Assembly (NCBI GenBank): GCA_019634575.1
Contig: JAHCAY010000001.1
Coordinates: 2,852,001-2,916,000 of the forward strand
From: Candidatus Didemnitutus sp.
GTDB lineage: Bacteria > Verrucomicrobiota > Verrucomicrobiia > Opitutales > Opitutaceae
Direction: 5' to 3'
DNA length: 64,000 nt
Positions 41,621 to 48,828 of the stretch are shown in pieces (positions within the stretch are counted from its first letter, which is position 1; each line of letters begins with the position of its first letter). The position numbers were made by a program, and so were the translations under genes. The notes under the pieces are model-generated. The model worked only from the letters and a program-made list of their open reading frames with translations. It was not told the origin of the DNA and searched no databases.

Positions 41621-42484
41621 GTGTCCCATCGTCTCCTTGCCTTGTGCGCCTTGTTGGCTGTGTGCGTTGCCCCGTCGTTCGCGGCGGAGACGCTGGCCGA
41701 AAAATCGTTGAAGGAAATCGTCGAGCGACAGAAGCAGCTCTTCGAACGCGCCGAGAAGGAAGGCGACCAGCTCGACGAGGCGCGCTTCGCCGGCGAGGCG
41801 AAGGGCATCGCGAGCAGCTACGACGTCTTTATCCTGAATAACCCCGACTTCGCCGCCGGCTACGTCGCCTACGGCGTGTTCCTCGGCAAGATCGACATGA
41901 CCAAGGCGGCGGTCGCGATGCTGCTGAAGGCCAACAAGCTCGACCCGAACATCCCGCTGGTGAAAAACCAGCTGGCAAAGCACCTCGCGGAGGACGGCAA
42001 GCCGCTCGAGGCGCTGCCGTATCTCACCTCGGCCATCGACCTCGCGCCGAATGAGCCGCTTTACCACTTCCACCTCGGGCAGCTGCTGCTCGCCGCGCGC
42101 GACGACTTCCTGCACGAAGGCACGTGGACGCGCGCGTCCCTCGATAAGGCGATGCTCGAGGCGTTCCAGCGCGCGGCCGACCTCGCGCCCGCCGACCTGT
42201 CGCTCGCCTATCAGCACGCCAAGGCCTACTACGAGATCGAGCCGCCGCGCTGGGACGAGGCGCTCGCGGTCTGGGAAAAACTCGGGGGCCGCGCCACGAC
42301 CGAGTCGATGCGGCAGCTGATCAAGCTCCAGCGCGCCAACATCCTCGTGAAGCTCGACCGGCGCGACGAGGCGCGCGCGCTGCTCGATCAGGTCACGGAC
42401 CTGAAGCTGACCGACGAGAAGCAAAAGGTCATCGACGCGCTGGCCGGGACGAACGCACCCGCGGCGGCCAAAACCGCGAAATAA
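41621..42484 (+). CDS. secreted TPR-repeat protein
   Basis: This protein of about 287 aa has a signal peptide (MSHRLLALCALLAVCVAPSFA) and tetratricopeptide-like helical pairs between residues 60 and 260, for example AAGYVAYGVFLGKIDMTKAAVAMLLKANKLDPN, PLEALPYLTSAIDLAPNEPLYHFHLGQLLL and ALLDQVTDLKLTDEKQKVI. TPR arrays mediate protein-protein contacts. No ATG is available in a suitable place: GTG at 41621 gives the cleanest signal peptide, while TTG at 41585 and GTG at 41606 are possible. The next gene starts 66 bases downstream. Confidence 0.8.
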   Translation: MSHRLLALCALLAVCVAPSFAAETLAEKSLKEIVERQKQLFERAEKEGDQLDEARFAGEAKGIASSYDVFILNNPDFAAGYVAYGVFLGKIDMTKAAVAMLLKANKLDPNIPLVKNQLAKHLAEDGKPLEALPYLTSAIDLAPNEPLYHFHLGQLLLAARDDFLHEGTWTRASLDKAMLEAFQRAADLAPADLSLAYQHAKAYYEIEPPRWDEALAVWEKLGGRATTESMRQLIKLQRANILVKLDRRDEARALLDQVTDLKLTDEKQKVIDALAGTNAPAAAKTAK

Positions 42485-42549
42485 GCGACGAATTTCCAAC
42501 TGGCCGCTCGGCGCTTGCGCGCAGCGGGCCGGACTGGCAAGTCCCACGC

Positions 42550-43326
42550 ATGCCTTTGCTCAATCGCCTCGAACGCACGCTCGGGCGCTTCGCGATTCCC
42601 AATCTCTCGCTCTACCTCGTCATCGGCCAGGTCTTCTTCTGGAGCGTCAGCTTCCTAGGCTATTTCGATCTCGAGCGCATCGCCCTGCTGCCGATTGCGG
42701 TGCGTCAGGGCGAATTCTGGCGACTGGTGTCGTTCCTGTTTTATCCACCGAGCTCGCATCCGGTGTTCATCGCGTTCGCGTGGTATCTGTTCTGGATGAT
42801 GGGCAGCGCGCTCGAGGGTTACTGGGGCGTGTTTCGCTACAATCTCTTCATCTTCACGGGCTGGGCGCTCACGGCCGGCGTGGCGTTTCTTTTTCCGGGG
42901 ACGTATGCGATCAACGTCTTCCTCGCTGGCAGCGTGTTCCTGGCGTTCGCGTTCCTGAATCCGGATTTCGAGATGATGCTCTTCTTCATCCTGCCGGTGA
43001 AGATCAAGTGGCTCGCGCTGATCCAGTGGCTCTTCTACGGCTACGCGGTCGTCTTCGGCCCGTGGCCGGTCAAACTCGCGACGCTCGCCGCCGTCGGCAA
43101 CTTCCTGCTCTTTTTCTCCAGCGACATCGTGCAACGGGTCAAAACCGGCCGCCGGCGCATGGAGCATCAGGCCCGCGCCGCCGCCGCCCGGGCCGACGAG
43201 CGCGAGCCGCGCCACCGCTGCGTGGTCTGCGGCAAGACCGAGCTCACGCATCCGATGGAGGACTTCCGCTACGGCGACGACGACAAGTGTTATTGCTCGG
43301 AGCATCGCGGCGGCAAAAAGAGCTGA
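42550..43326 (+). CDS. rhomboid-like membrane protein with C-terminal zinc-ribbon-like motif
   Basis: This 258-aa protein has the helix pattern of rhomboid-family proteins (about six helices up to residue 200) including the GEFWRLVSFLFYP region. The protease nucleophile motif GxSG and the catalytic His are absent, so it is probably a catalytically dead rhomboid homologue. The cytoplasmic tail has CVVCGKTELTHPMEDFRYGDDDKCYCSEH, a CxxC...CxC arrangement likely to bind zinc. It is 4 bases upstream of prmB and likely co-transcribed with it. Confidence 0.8.
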   Translation: MPLLNRLERTLGRFAIPNLSLYLVIGQVFFWSVSFLGYFDLERIALLPIAVRQGEFWRLVSFLFYPPSSHPVFIAFAWYLFWMMGSALEGYWGVFRYNLFIFTGWALTAGVAFLFPGTYAINVFLAGSVFLAFAFLNPDFEMMLFFILPVKIKWLALIQWLFYGYAVVFGPWPVKLATLAAVGNFLLFFSSDIVQRVKTGRRRMEHQARAAAARADEREPRHRCVVCGKTELTHPMEDFRYGDDDKCYCSEHRGGKKS

Positions 43327-43329
43327 ACC

Positions 43330-44223
43330 ATGCCCGCGCGCCCGCACACCGTCGGTGAATGGCTCGAGTGGGCCGTGCGGCGCTACGCCCGCGAGGACGT
43401 CGCGCTCGGCCAGGTGGCGGACAATGCGCACGACGAAGCGCTCTACCTTTTGCTCCGCACACTCGAGCTGCCGCTCGAAAGCCCACGCAGCGTGCTGCGG
43501 CGCAAGACCACACCCGAGCAGGCCGCCGCGCTCACGGAGGTTTTCCGGCGTCGCATCGACGAGCGCACGCCGGCGGCGTATCTCACGCGCGAGGCATGGC
43601 TCGGCGGGCACAAGTTCTACGTCGACGAGCGCGTGATCATCCCGCGTTCGTATTTCGTCGAGCTGCTGCCGGAGGCGATTCCGCAGTGGTTGCCGGCCGG
43701 CAAGCCCGTGAAACGCGTCGTCGATGTCTGCACCGGCAGCGGGTGTCTCGCGGTGTTGCTCGCGGATCGTTTCCCGGAGGCGAAGGTCGACGCGATCGAG
43801 CTCTCGCCGGATGCCGCGGCGGTGGCTCGGTTCAACTTCGCCCAGAACGAACTCGGCGCGCGCATCAAGCTGCACCGCTCGGACGTCTTCGACGCCGTGC
43901 CGCCGGTGAAATACGACGTCATCCTCTCGAATCCGCCCTACGTGCCGTCGCGGGAGATGAAAGGCCTGCCGGAGGAATTCCGGAAAGAACCGGCGATGGC
44001 GCTGGACGGCGGCGCGGACGGGCTCGACATCGTGCGCAAGTTGCTGCGTCAGGCGCGCGAGCGACTGCAACCGCACGGCATCGTGACGCTCGAGGTCGGT
44101 CAGGCGAAGGCCGCGCTCGCGGCGAAATTATCCGAGCTCGACCCGCACTGGCTGTCGACGCAGGACGGCGAGGATTGCGTGTGCGTGATCACCGCCGCGC
44201 GGTTGCGCGCATGGGGCGGTTGA
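43330..44223 (+). CDS. prmB: ribosomal protein L3 N5-glutamine methyltransferase
   Basis: PrmB methylates a glutamine of ribosomal protein L3. The 297-aa enzyme has the PrmB-specific N-terminus (GQVADNAHDEALYLLLRTLELPLE), the RVIIPRSYFVELL segment, the SAM-binding loop VVDVCTGSGCLAVLLA and the catalytic NPPYVPSREM. Related PrmC/HemK lacks the DNAxDEA segment, which separates the two. It is the third of four closely spaced plus-strand genes. Confidence 0.93.
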   Translation: MPARPHTVGEWLEWAVRRYAREDVALGQVADNAHDEALYLLLRTLELPLESPRSVLRRKTTPEQAAALTEVFRRRIDERTPAAYLTREAWLGGHKFYVDERVIIPRSYFVELLPEAIPQWLPAGKPVKRVVDVCTGSGCLAVLLADRFPEAKVDAIELSPDAAAVARFNFAQNELGARIKLHRSDVFDAVPPVKYDVILSNPPYVPSREMKGLPEEFRKEPAMALDGGADGLDIVRKLLRQARERLQPHGIVTLEVGQAKAALAAKLSELDPHWLSTQDGEDCVCVITAARLRAWGG

Positions 44224-44226
44224 AAT

Positions 44227-44460
44227 TCACGCCCAGGACGGCGGGAGGGCGACGGTGCCGTGGGCACCCGGTGCGTAGCGGGCGCAGGGGCGGCCGGGAT
44301 GCACGAGACGCGTGGCGCGCGCGGGATGGGCGCACCAGAGCCACTCCTCGGCGAACGGATCGGTGCGGATCGTGCGTGCGAAGCGGCAGTCGCTGCCGCA
44401 GGGCTGGCCGTCGTCGGGGGGCAGCAGGGCGGCTTCGGTCTCCCGGAAAAACTCGCTCAC
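44227..44460 (-). CDS. small cysteine-containing protein, unknown function
   Basis: This 77-aa protein starts with GTG at 44460. A GAGG Shine-Dalgarno-like element sits 7 bases upstream, overlapping the end of the rhodanese gene, which supports it as a real coupled cistron. Cysteines at 21, 25, 43 and 59 (CGSDC, LWCAHP, GRPCARY) could bind metal. No family was recognised. It converges with prmB, ending 3 bases from its stop. Confidence 0.6.
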   Translation of the reverse strand: MSEFFRETEAALLPPDDGQPCGSDCRFARTIRTDPFAEEWLWCAHPARATRLVHPGRPCARYAPGAHGTVALPPSWA

Positions 44461-44467
44461 GCGGACC

Positions 44468-44869
44468 TCATTTCTTGGTTTCGAGCTGGCGCACCGGGAG
44501 ACCGGCGTCGATCCAAGCCTGCAGGCCGCCGGCGTTCACGACTTTGTAGCCTTTCTCGGCCAGCGCGGCGCCGACATTGCCGGCGCGTTTGCCGGAGCGG
44601 CAGTAGAGGATGAGCGTCTTGTCCTTCGCGGCTTTGGCGAGGAAGGGCTTCCACTCGAACTGGGCGTTCTCGAAATCGCTCTGCGGCAGCAGCACGGCCG
44701 GCGCGGCGACGCCGGTCTGGAACCACTCGGCCGGCTCGCGGACGTCGATGAGCGTGGCCTTGCCGTCGGCGACGAGTTTCGCGGCCTCGGCGGGAGTGAT
44801 GCGGGCGACTTCGGCGCCGCACAACGTCAGGGCACCGAGGAGGAAGAGGACGGCGAGTTTCTGGAGCAT
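44468..44869 (-). CDS. secreted rhodanese-domain protein
   Basis: Rhodaneses transfer sulfane sulfur through a catalytic cysteine. This 133-aa protein has a signal peptide (MLQKLAVLFLLGALTLCGAEV) and a single rhodanese domain: TLIDVREPAEWFQTGVAAPAVLLPQSDF, with active-site loop YCRSGKRAGNV and GLQAWIDAGLPV at the end. It is therefore periplasmic. It lies downstream of the sulfur-metabolism genes on the same strand, which fits handling of sulfane sulfur from sulfide oxidation. Confidence 0.92.
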   Translation of the reverse strand: MLQKLAVLFLLGALTLCGAEVARITPAEAAKLVADGKATLIDVREPAEWFQTGVAAPAVLLPQSDFENAQFEWKPFLAKAAKDKTLILYCRSGKRAGNVGAALAEKGYKVVNAGGLQAWIDAGLPVRQLETKK

Positions 44870-44908
44870 GCCCCGAGCTTGCGCGGAATCGCGTGCGGGG
44901 CAAGCGGC

Positions 44909-45568
44909 TCAGTCTGTCTTCGGCGGAGTAGCCGCGGGGGCGGGAGGCGGATTTTCGTAGGAGACGCGGATGAGGCCGCGCCATTCCCACGCCTGGTAGC
45001 CGGTCGCTTTGTCCTCCGGGTAGAGGCGCTCGAGCATGTGCAACACCTGGGGTTGCAGCGACTCGACCTGGCCGTGGCAGAGCAGGCATTTCGGGTTCAC
45101 GGCGATGGGGCGGTAGACGCGCCACTCGAGCGGGGCGCCGGGCTGCTCGACTTTTTGCACGATCAACTTCGGTGGCGATTCACCGGATTGCATGGCGATG
45201 CGCACGAGGTCGAGGGCGGCGAAGTCGGCTGCGTCGGGCGCGTTCTTCGGGTCGCGGACGCGGAAGCTCGTCAGCTTGATCGCGGTGACGACGGGCTTGC
45301 CGGCGACGGGCTTCGGTGGCGCGAGGGACTTGAGGTGCAGCAGCTCGACGGCTTCGTCGAGGCCCTTCGCCGCGAGCGTGCGCTCGACTTCGACCATCAG
45401 CGAGCCGCCGACGCGATCGATGAGGCGTTCGCCGGATTGGCTGATGGCGGCGGCCTCGGGATCGCTGCCGGCGGCCCACGAGAATTTCATTTCGGGTTTC
45501 GCGGGTTCTTGCGCGGACAACAGCGCGCACAGGCCGACGAGCACCGCGGGGTAGCGGGAGTGCTTCAT
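44909..45568 (-). CDS. periplasmic DUF3365 family heme-binding protein
   Basis: This 219-aa protein has a signal peptide (MKHSRYPAVLVGLCALLSA) and the DUF3365/Tll0287-like layout: QSGERLIDRVGGSLMVEV, FRVRDPKNAPD and a c-type heme attachment motif CLLCH in VNPKCLLCHGQVE. A heme-carrying periplasmic sensor or electron carrier is likely. The ATG at 45568 starts the signal peptide. It is 40 bases upstream of the rhodanese gene. Confidence 0.88.
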   Translation of the reverse strand: MKHSRYPAVLVGLCALLSAQEPAKPEMKFSWAAGSDPEAAAISQSGERLIDRVGGSLMVEVERTLAAKGLDEAVELLHLKSLAPPKPVAGKPVVTAIKLTSFRVRDPKNAPDAADFAALDLVRIAMQSGESPPKLIVQKVEQPGAPLEWRVYRPIAVNPKCLLCHGQVESLQPQVLHMLERLYPEDKATGYQAWEWRGLIRVSYENPPPAPAATPPKTD

Positions 45569-45647
45569 GGGGAAAGTATACACCCGGTGCGGCGCTTTGC
45601 CTACGGCGGCAAACTTTCGCAAGAGATGCGCAGGGTGAAAATGGTAA

Positions 45648-45675
45648 GGCCCCGCCGACGGGAGTCGACGGGGCC
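45648..45675. terminator. candidate terminator hairpin downstream of the DsrE-like gene
   Basis: GGCCCCG (45648-45654) and CGGGGCC (45669-45675) pair as a 7-bp stem that extends with CGAC/GTCG inside. On the minus strand it follows the DsrE-like stop at 45720 by 45 bases. A weak T-containing stretch (TTACCATTTTC) comes next. A second GC-rich palindrome (GCGCGGCG/CGCCGCG) lies at about 45687-45708. Confidence 0.5.
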
Positions 45676-45719
45676 CGCCATGTGAACGCGGCGCGTGAAC
45701 GCCGCGCACCCACCTGCGC

Positions 45720-46217
45720 TCAGGTGAAGATGATCTGGCCGCCCGCGGCCAATTCGTAGAAGTCACCGACGGTGAGAACTTTTTCCATCGCGGGCACGAA
45801 GTCGGCCTGCGTGAGGTGGAACATGTCGACGGTGGCCTTGCAGGCGTAGAGGTGGCCGCCGGCGTCGGAGATCATTTGCACGAACTCGGAGACGGGCGGG
45901 ATGTCGAGGGCCTCCATCTCCTTTTTCATCATGTTCGTGGCGAAGGAGGACATGCCGGGCAGCGCGCCGAGGATGGTCGGCAGCGGGAAGCCTTTCGCGT
46001 CGGGCACGCGCATGGCGGCGTTGCCGACGGTGGAGATCTTAATTTTGTCCTGATAGTCCTTCATCACGGCGTAGAGGCCGAAGAAGGTGAAGAAGAGGTT
46101 GGCTTCGATGCCCTCCATGCGGGCGCCGTTGGCCATGATGAGGCCGGGATAAACGCCGTCGAGCGAGCCGCGCGAGACGATGATCGAGACCTTCTTGATT
46201 TTTTCGGGTGAAGACAT
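45720..46217 (-). CDS. DsrE/DsrF-like family protein
   Basis: This 165-aa protein belongs to the DsrE-like fold group, probably the DsrE2-type branch: VSIIVSRGSLDGVYPGLIMANGARMEGIEANLFFTFFGLYAV, then a central GALPGMSSFATNMMKKEM and a late LYACKATVDMF with a conserved Cys. Such proteins carry sulfane sulfur or assist DsrC/TusE relays. It lies 189 bases downstream of the DsrC-like gene, with a repeat-filled gap, and a CTACTCGC-type repeat sits just before its start. Confidence 0.85.
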   Translation of the reverse strand: MSSPEKIKKVSIIVSRGSLDGVYPGLIMANGARMEGIEANLFFTFFGLYAVMKDYQDKIKISTVGNAAMRVPDAKGFPLPTILGALPGMSSFATNMMKKEMEALDIPPVSEFVQMISDAGGHLYACKATVDMFHLTQADFVPAMEKVLTVGDFYELAAGGQIIFT

Positions 46218-46227
46218 GGCGGAAGAA

Positions 46228-46260
46228 GTAGCGAGTAGCGGGTAGTGGGTAGCGAGTAGA
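46228..46260. repeat. AGTAGCGAG repeat upstream of the DsrE-like gene
   Basis: This stretch carries tandem AGTAGCGAG / AGTAGCGGG units and is nearly the same as 31621-31655. It starts 11 bases upstream of the DsrE-like start codon, the same placement as the copy before hisG. Confidence 0.75.
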
Positions 46261-46285
46261 CGGGAGCGCAGTGTGCGGAGGATGA

Positions 46286-46393
46286 TCTTTCCTCTTAATC
46301 TTTCTCTTTCGTCTTTCTCCCTCCGGCTGCTCGTTATGCGCGAGCGCGACTGAAGCGGGGAGAAAGAGAAAGATTAAGAGAAGGAGGAAAGAG
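46286..46393. repeat. purine-rich interspersed repeat, inverted pair
   Basis: The pyrimidine arm (46286-46320; CTTAATCTTTCTC inside) and purine arm (46359-46393; GAAAGATTAAGAG inside) are reverse complements, separated by 38 bases that contain GC-rich sequence. The pair sits between the DsrC-like and DsrE-like genes and belongs to the same family as 28212-28250 and 60210-60286. Confidence 0.88.
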
Positions 46394-46406
46394 TCGGGCG
46401 GCTGGC

Positions 46407-46724
46407 TCAGATGCAGCCGTGGGGCTTCTTGATGCCGGCGATCTTGGCGGCTTTCTTGGCGGGGCCGCCGGGGAAGAGTTCGTAGAGCTCCTTGGTCGGG
46501 ACGCCGCTCTCCTTGGTGAGCTTGCGCATGGAGGGGCCGTCGCCCTTCGTCTCGAATTCCTTGCGCATGTAGTTCAGCACGACGAAGTGCCGATCGGTGA
46601 GGGCGGCGATGCCTTCCTCGGTGGCGAGGACCTTGGCGATTTCGGCGTCCCAGTCCTTGGAGTTGGTCATGAAACCCTCGGCGTCGAAGTCGATGGGCTT
46701 GTTGTTGATGGTGCGGATGGCCAT
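46407..46724 (-). CDS. DsrC/TusE-like sulfur-carrier protein
   Basis: This 105-aa protein is a member of the DsrC/TusE family, small helical sulfur carriers with a C-terminal active cysteine. It has DFDAEGFMTNSKDWDAEIA, RHFVVLNYMRKEFETKGDGPSMR, LYELFPGGPAKKAAKIAGIKKP and the C-terminal HGCI, where Cys104 is the carrier (CysA). The second Cys found in true dissimilatory DsrC is replaced by Ala, which points to a TusE- or RspA-like role. It is next to DsrE-like, DUF1641 and SQR-like genes. Confidence 0.9.
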   Translation of the reverse strand: MAIRTINNKPIDFDAEGFMTNSKDWDAEIAKVLATEEGIAALTDRHFVVLNYMRKEFETKGDGPSMRKLTKESGVPTKELYELFPGGPAKKAAKIAGIKKPHGCI

Positions 46725-46757
46725 GGCGATGGTGGGTTGGCGGTTGAAGAAATGGGG

Positions 46758-47465
46758 TCAGGATTTGACGGGCAGGCGTGCGGCGCTGCCGGGGGTGTGC
46801 GCGCTGAGGTTGCGGAGGAAGACGATGAGGAAGCCGAGGCCGCGGCGCATCTCGGGCTTGTTGACCTCCTTGAACGCGGTCCAGAGGGAGAACTCCTCGA
46901 CGCGGTCGAAATCGATCTTCTTGTAGACCTCGACGGCGTTGTTGATCGCCAGGAGCATCTCCGGTTGCGTGAGGTTTTTCACAGTGGAGAGGATCGCGAC
47001 GACGTTCTCCGAGAGGAGGCGGATGTCCTCGATGGAGAAGTTGGCGACGACGTTGTCGAGGACCTTGGTCATCTCGCGGCCTTTCTCGAAGTAGCCCTTG
47101 CGGTCGAGCTCATCGAGTTTCGCGATGGCGTCGTTCATGAGCTCGCGCGCGATGGGGGTGGCGTCGGTGACGAGTTCGCGCGCGCCGTGGAGGGCGACGA
47201 GCGAGGCTTGGAGGTCGTCGACGCTGCGGAGAACCTGCTTGAGGAGGGCCGCGACGTCGTCGGGGCGGAGGTGCGGCGAGACGTCGTCGAGCTCGGTGGC
47301 GAGGGCGGGGAGCATTTCCTTGCCGACGCGGGTGAGGTCGTCGCGGAGCTCGTCGATCTCGCGGCGGACGCGGCGGACGGCGGCCAGTTCCTCGAGCACG
47401 AGGTCCATCTTGCGGTCGAGCGCCTCGAGGCGTTCGGCGAGCGCGGTGTCGGGCGTGGCGTTCAT
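46758..47465 (-). CDS. DUF1641 family protein
   Basis: This 235-aa protein is mostly alpha-helical. An N-terminal coiled-coil-like segment (ERLEALDRKMDLVLEELAAVRRVRREIDELRDDL) is followed by helices and a conserved glycine-rich C-terminus (KPEMRRGLGFLIVFLRNLS). DUF1641 proteins are often encoded next to sulfide:quinone oxidoreductases or formate dehydrogenase-related genes; their function is not known. Only 5 bases separate it from the SQR-like stop, so the two are coupled. Confidence 0.88.
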   Translation of the reverse strand: MNATPDTALAERLEALDRKMDLVLEELAAVRRVRREIDELRDDLTRVGKEMLPALATELDDVSPHLRPDDVAALLKQVLRSVDDLQASLVALHGARELVTDATPIARELMNDAIAKLDELDRKGYFEKGREMTKVLDNVVANFSIEDIRLLSENVVAILSTVKNLTQPEMLLAINNAVEVYKKIDFDRVEEFSLWTAFKEVNKPEMRRGLGFLIVFLRNLSAHTPGSAARLPVKS

Positions 47466-47470
47466 GGCGG

Positions 47471-48700
47471 TCAGCGGCGTTTGCCCGCCATGCTCAGGGC
47501 GGAGTCCATGGGGAGTTCGAGGCCGCGGAGGAGGACGTTCCAGTAGACCCAGCGGAACATCATCTTGCCGTAGTGGTTCATCCGCGTCTCCTCGAGGAGC
47601 GCGAGCGGGCCGACGCCGGGGAACGGGAAGAGGCCGGGGAGAGGCTCGGTGTCGTAGTTGAAGTCGATGAGGAAGGCCTTGCCGAAGCCGGATTCGATGA
47701 AGCAGTTGGCGTGGCCGTCGAAGTGGCCGTGCAGCGGGCGCTCGTCGATGGCGGCGAGGAGGTTTTCGACCAGGATGTCGGCCTGGAAGTGCACGACGGA
47801 GCCGGCCTTGGAGGCGGGCAGGTCGGTGGCGTCGCCGAGGGCGAAGATGTTGTCGCGGACCTTGGTGCGAAGCGTGTGCTTGTCGGTGGGGACGTAGTTG
47901 AGCTCGTCGCCGAAGCCGGAGCGGGCGATGGACTCGTCGCCCATGTTGGTGGGCACGGTGACGAGGAGGTCGTAGGGGACCTCGCGTTCGTCCCACGAGA
48001 AGAGCTTGCGCTCCTCGGTATCGACGCGGCCGACGGAGTAGTCGGCCGTGAGCTTGATTTTCTTCTGGTCGAGGACGCCGCCGAGCAGGGCGGAGGCCTT
48101 CGGCTTGGTGAAGGCTCCGGGGAGCGGGGTGACGTATTCGATCTCGACCTTGTCGCGCAGGCCGCGGGTGGTGAAGAACCAGTCGGCGAGGAAGGCGAAT
48201 TCGAGCGGGGCGACCGGGCACTTGATGGGCATCTCGACGATGTTGATGACCATGCGGCCGCCTTCCCAGGTCTGGAGCTTGCGGGCAAGGGCGACGGCGC
48301 CCTCGAGGGTGTAGAAGTCGAAGGCGTTCTTCTGCCAGCCCGGGCCGGCCAGACCCTCGGTCTGCGTCGGGACGGGGCGCGTGCCGGTGGCGATGATGAG
48401 ATAATCGTAGGCGAGGATGCGGCCGTTGGTGAGGCGCACCTGATTCTGGTCCGGCTCGATGACGTCGATCGGGGAGATGACGATGTCGATGCCCGGCGCG
48501 AGGTAGTCCTTGCGGGGCTTCACGACGTCGCGGGCGGTGTAGACGCCGAAGGGGACGAAGAGGTAGCCCGGCTGGTAGTGGTGCGTGCCGTCGCGGTCGA
48601 CGATCGTGATCTGCCATTCGGAGCGGTCGAGCGCGTGGGCCATTTTGTTGGCCATCATGGTGCCCGCGGTGCCGGCGCCGAGGATGAGGAGTTTTTTCAT
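47471..48700 (-). CDS. sulfide:quinone oxidoreductase-like flavoprotein
   Basis: SQR oxidises sulfide to sulfane sulfur or polysulfide and passes electrons to quinone at the membrane. The 409-aa flavoprotein has the FAD motif ILGAGTAGTMMANKMA, HHYQPGYLFVPFG, IIATGTRP, and FALGDATDLPASKAG near the second FAD site. Cys161 in PIKCPVAPLEFAF and Cys333 in HANCFIESGFG are the candidate redox pair. Assignment to SQR rather than to another NDH-2/FCC-like enzyme rests on these cysteines and on the adjacent sulfur-carrier genes. The upstream promoter is described at 48777-48805. Confidence 0.85.
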   Translation of the reverse strand: MKKLLILGAGTAGTMMANKMAHALDRSEWQITIVDRDGTHHYQPGYLFVPFGVYTARDVVKPRKDYLAPGIDIVISPIDVIEPDQNQVRLTNGRILAYDYLIIATGTRPVPTQTEGLAGPGWQKNAFDFYTLEGAVALARKLQTWEGGRMVINIVEMPIKCPVAPLEFAFLADWFFTTRGLRDKVEIEYVTPLPGAFTKPKASALLGGVLDQKKIKLTADYSVGRVDTEERKLFSWDEREVPYDLLVTVPTNMGDESIARSGFGDELNYVPTDKHTLRTKVRDNIFALGDATDLPASKAGSVVHFQADILVENLLAAIDERPLHGHFDGHANCFIESGFGKAFLIDFNYDTEPLPGLFPFPGVGPLALLEETRMNHYGKMMFRWVYWNVLLRGLELPMDSALSMAGKRR

Positions 48701-48732
48701 GGCGAAGGTGGGGTGGCGGAGGAGACTATCCG

Positions 48733-48767
48733 AAAAGCGGGGCGGTCTCGCCAGTGGAAACCGCCCC
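48733..48767 (-). terminator. hairpin with U-tract just before the SQR-like gene
   Basis: On the minus strand GGGGCGGT (48760-48767) pairs with ACCGCCCC (48739-48746) as a perfect 8-bp stem. It is followed by GCTTTTCGG. It lies downstream of both the FadL-like stop and the predicted promoter of the SQR-like gene, so it could terminate read-through or act as a leader attenuator. Confidence 0.5.
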
Positions 48768-48776
48768 GGATTAGAT

Positions 48777-48805
48777 GTTATATGCGCATATGCGCATACA
48801 GATTA
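48777..48805 (-). promoter_or_regulatory. promoter with ArsR-type operator, SQR-like operon
   Basis: On the minus strand TAATCT (48800-48805) and TATAAC (48777-48782) are 17 bases apart. The spacer holds the perfect inverted repeat TGCGCATATGCGCA (48783-48796). The same arrangement, with the same flanking hexamers and spacing, occurs upstream of the FadL-like gene. A 6-2-6 repeat is typical for ArsR/SmtB repressors; the regulator is not in the window. Confidence 0.75.
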
Positions 48806-48828
48806 GAAATGCTTTCGCGGGACCGGCC

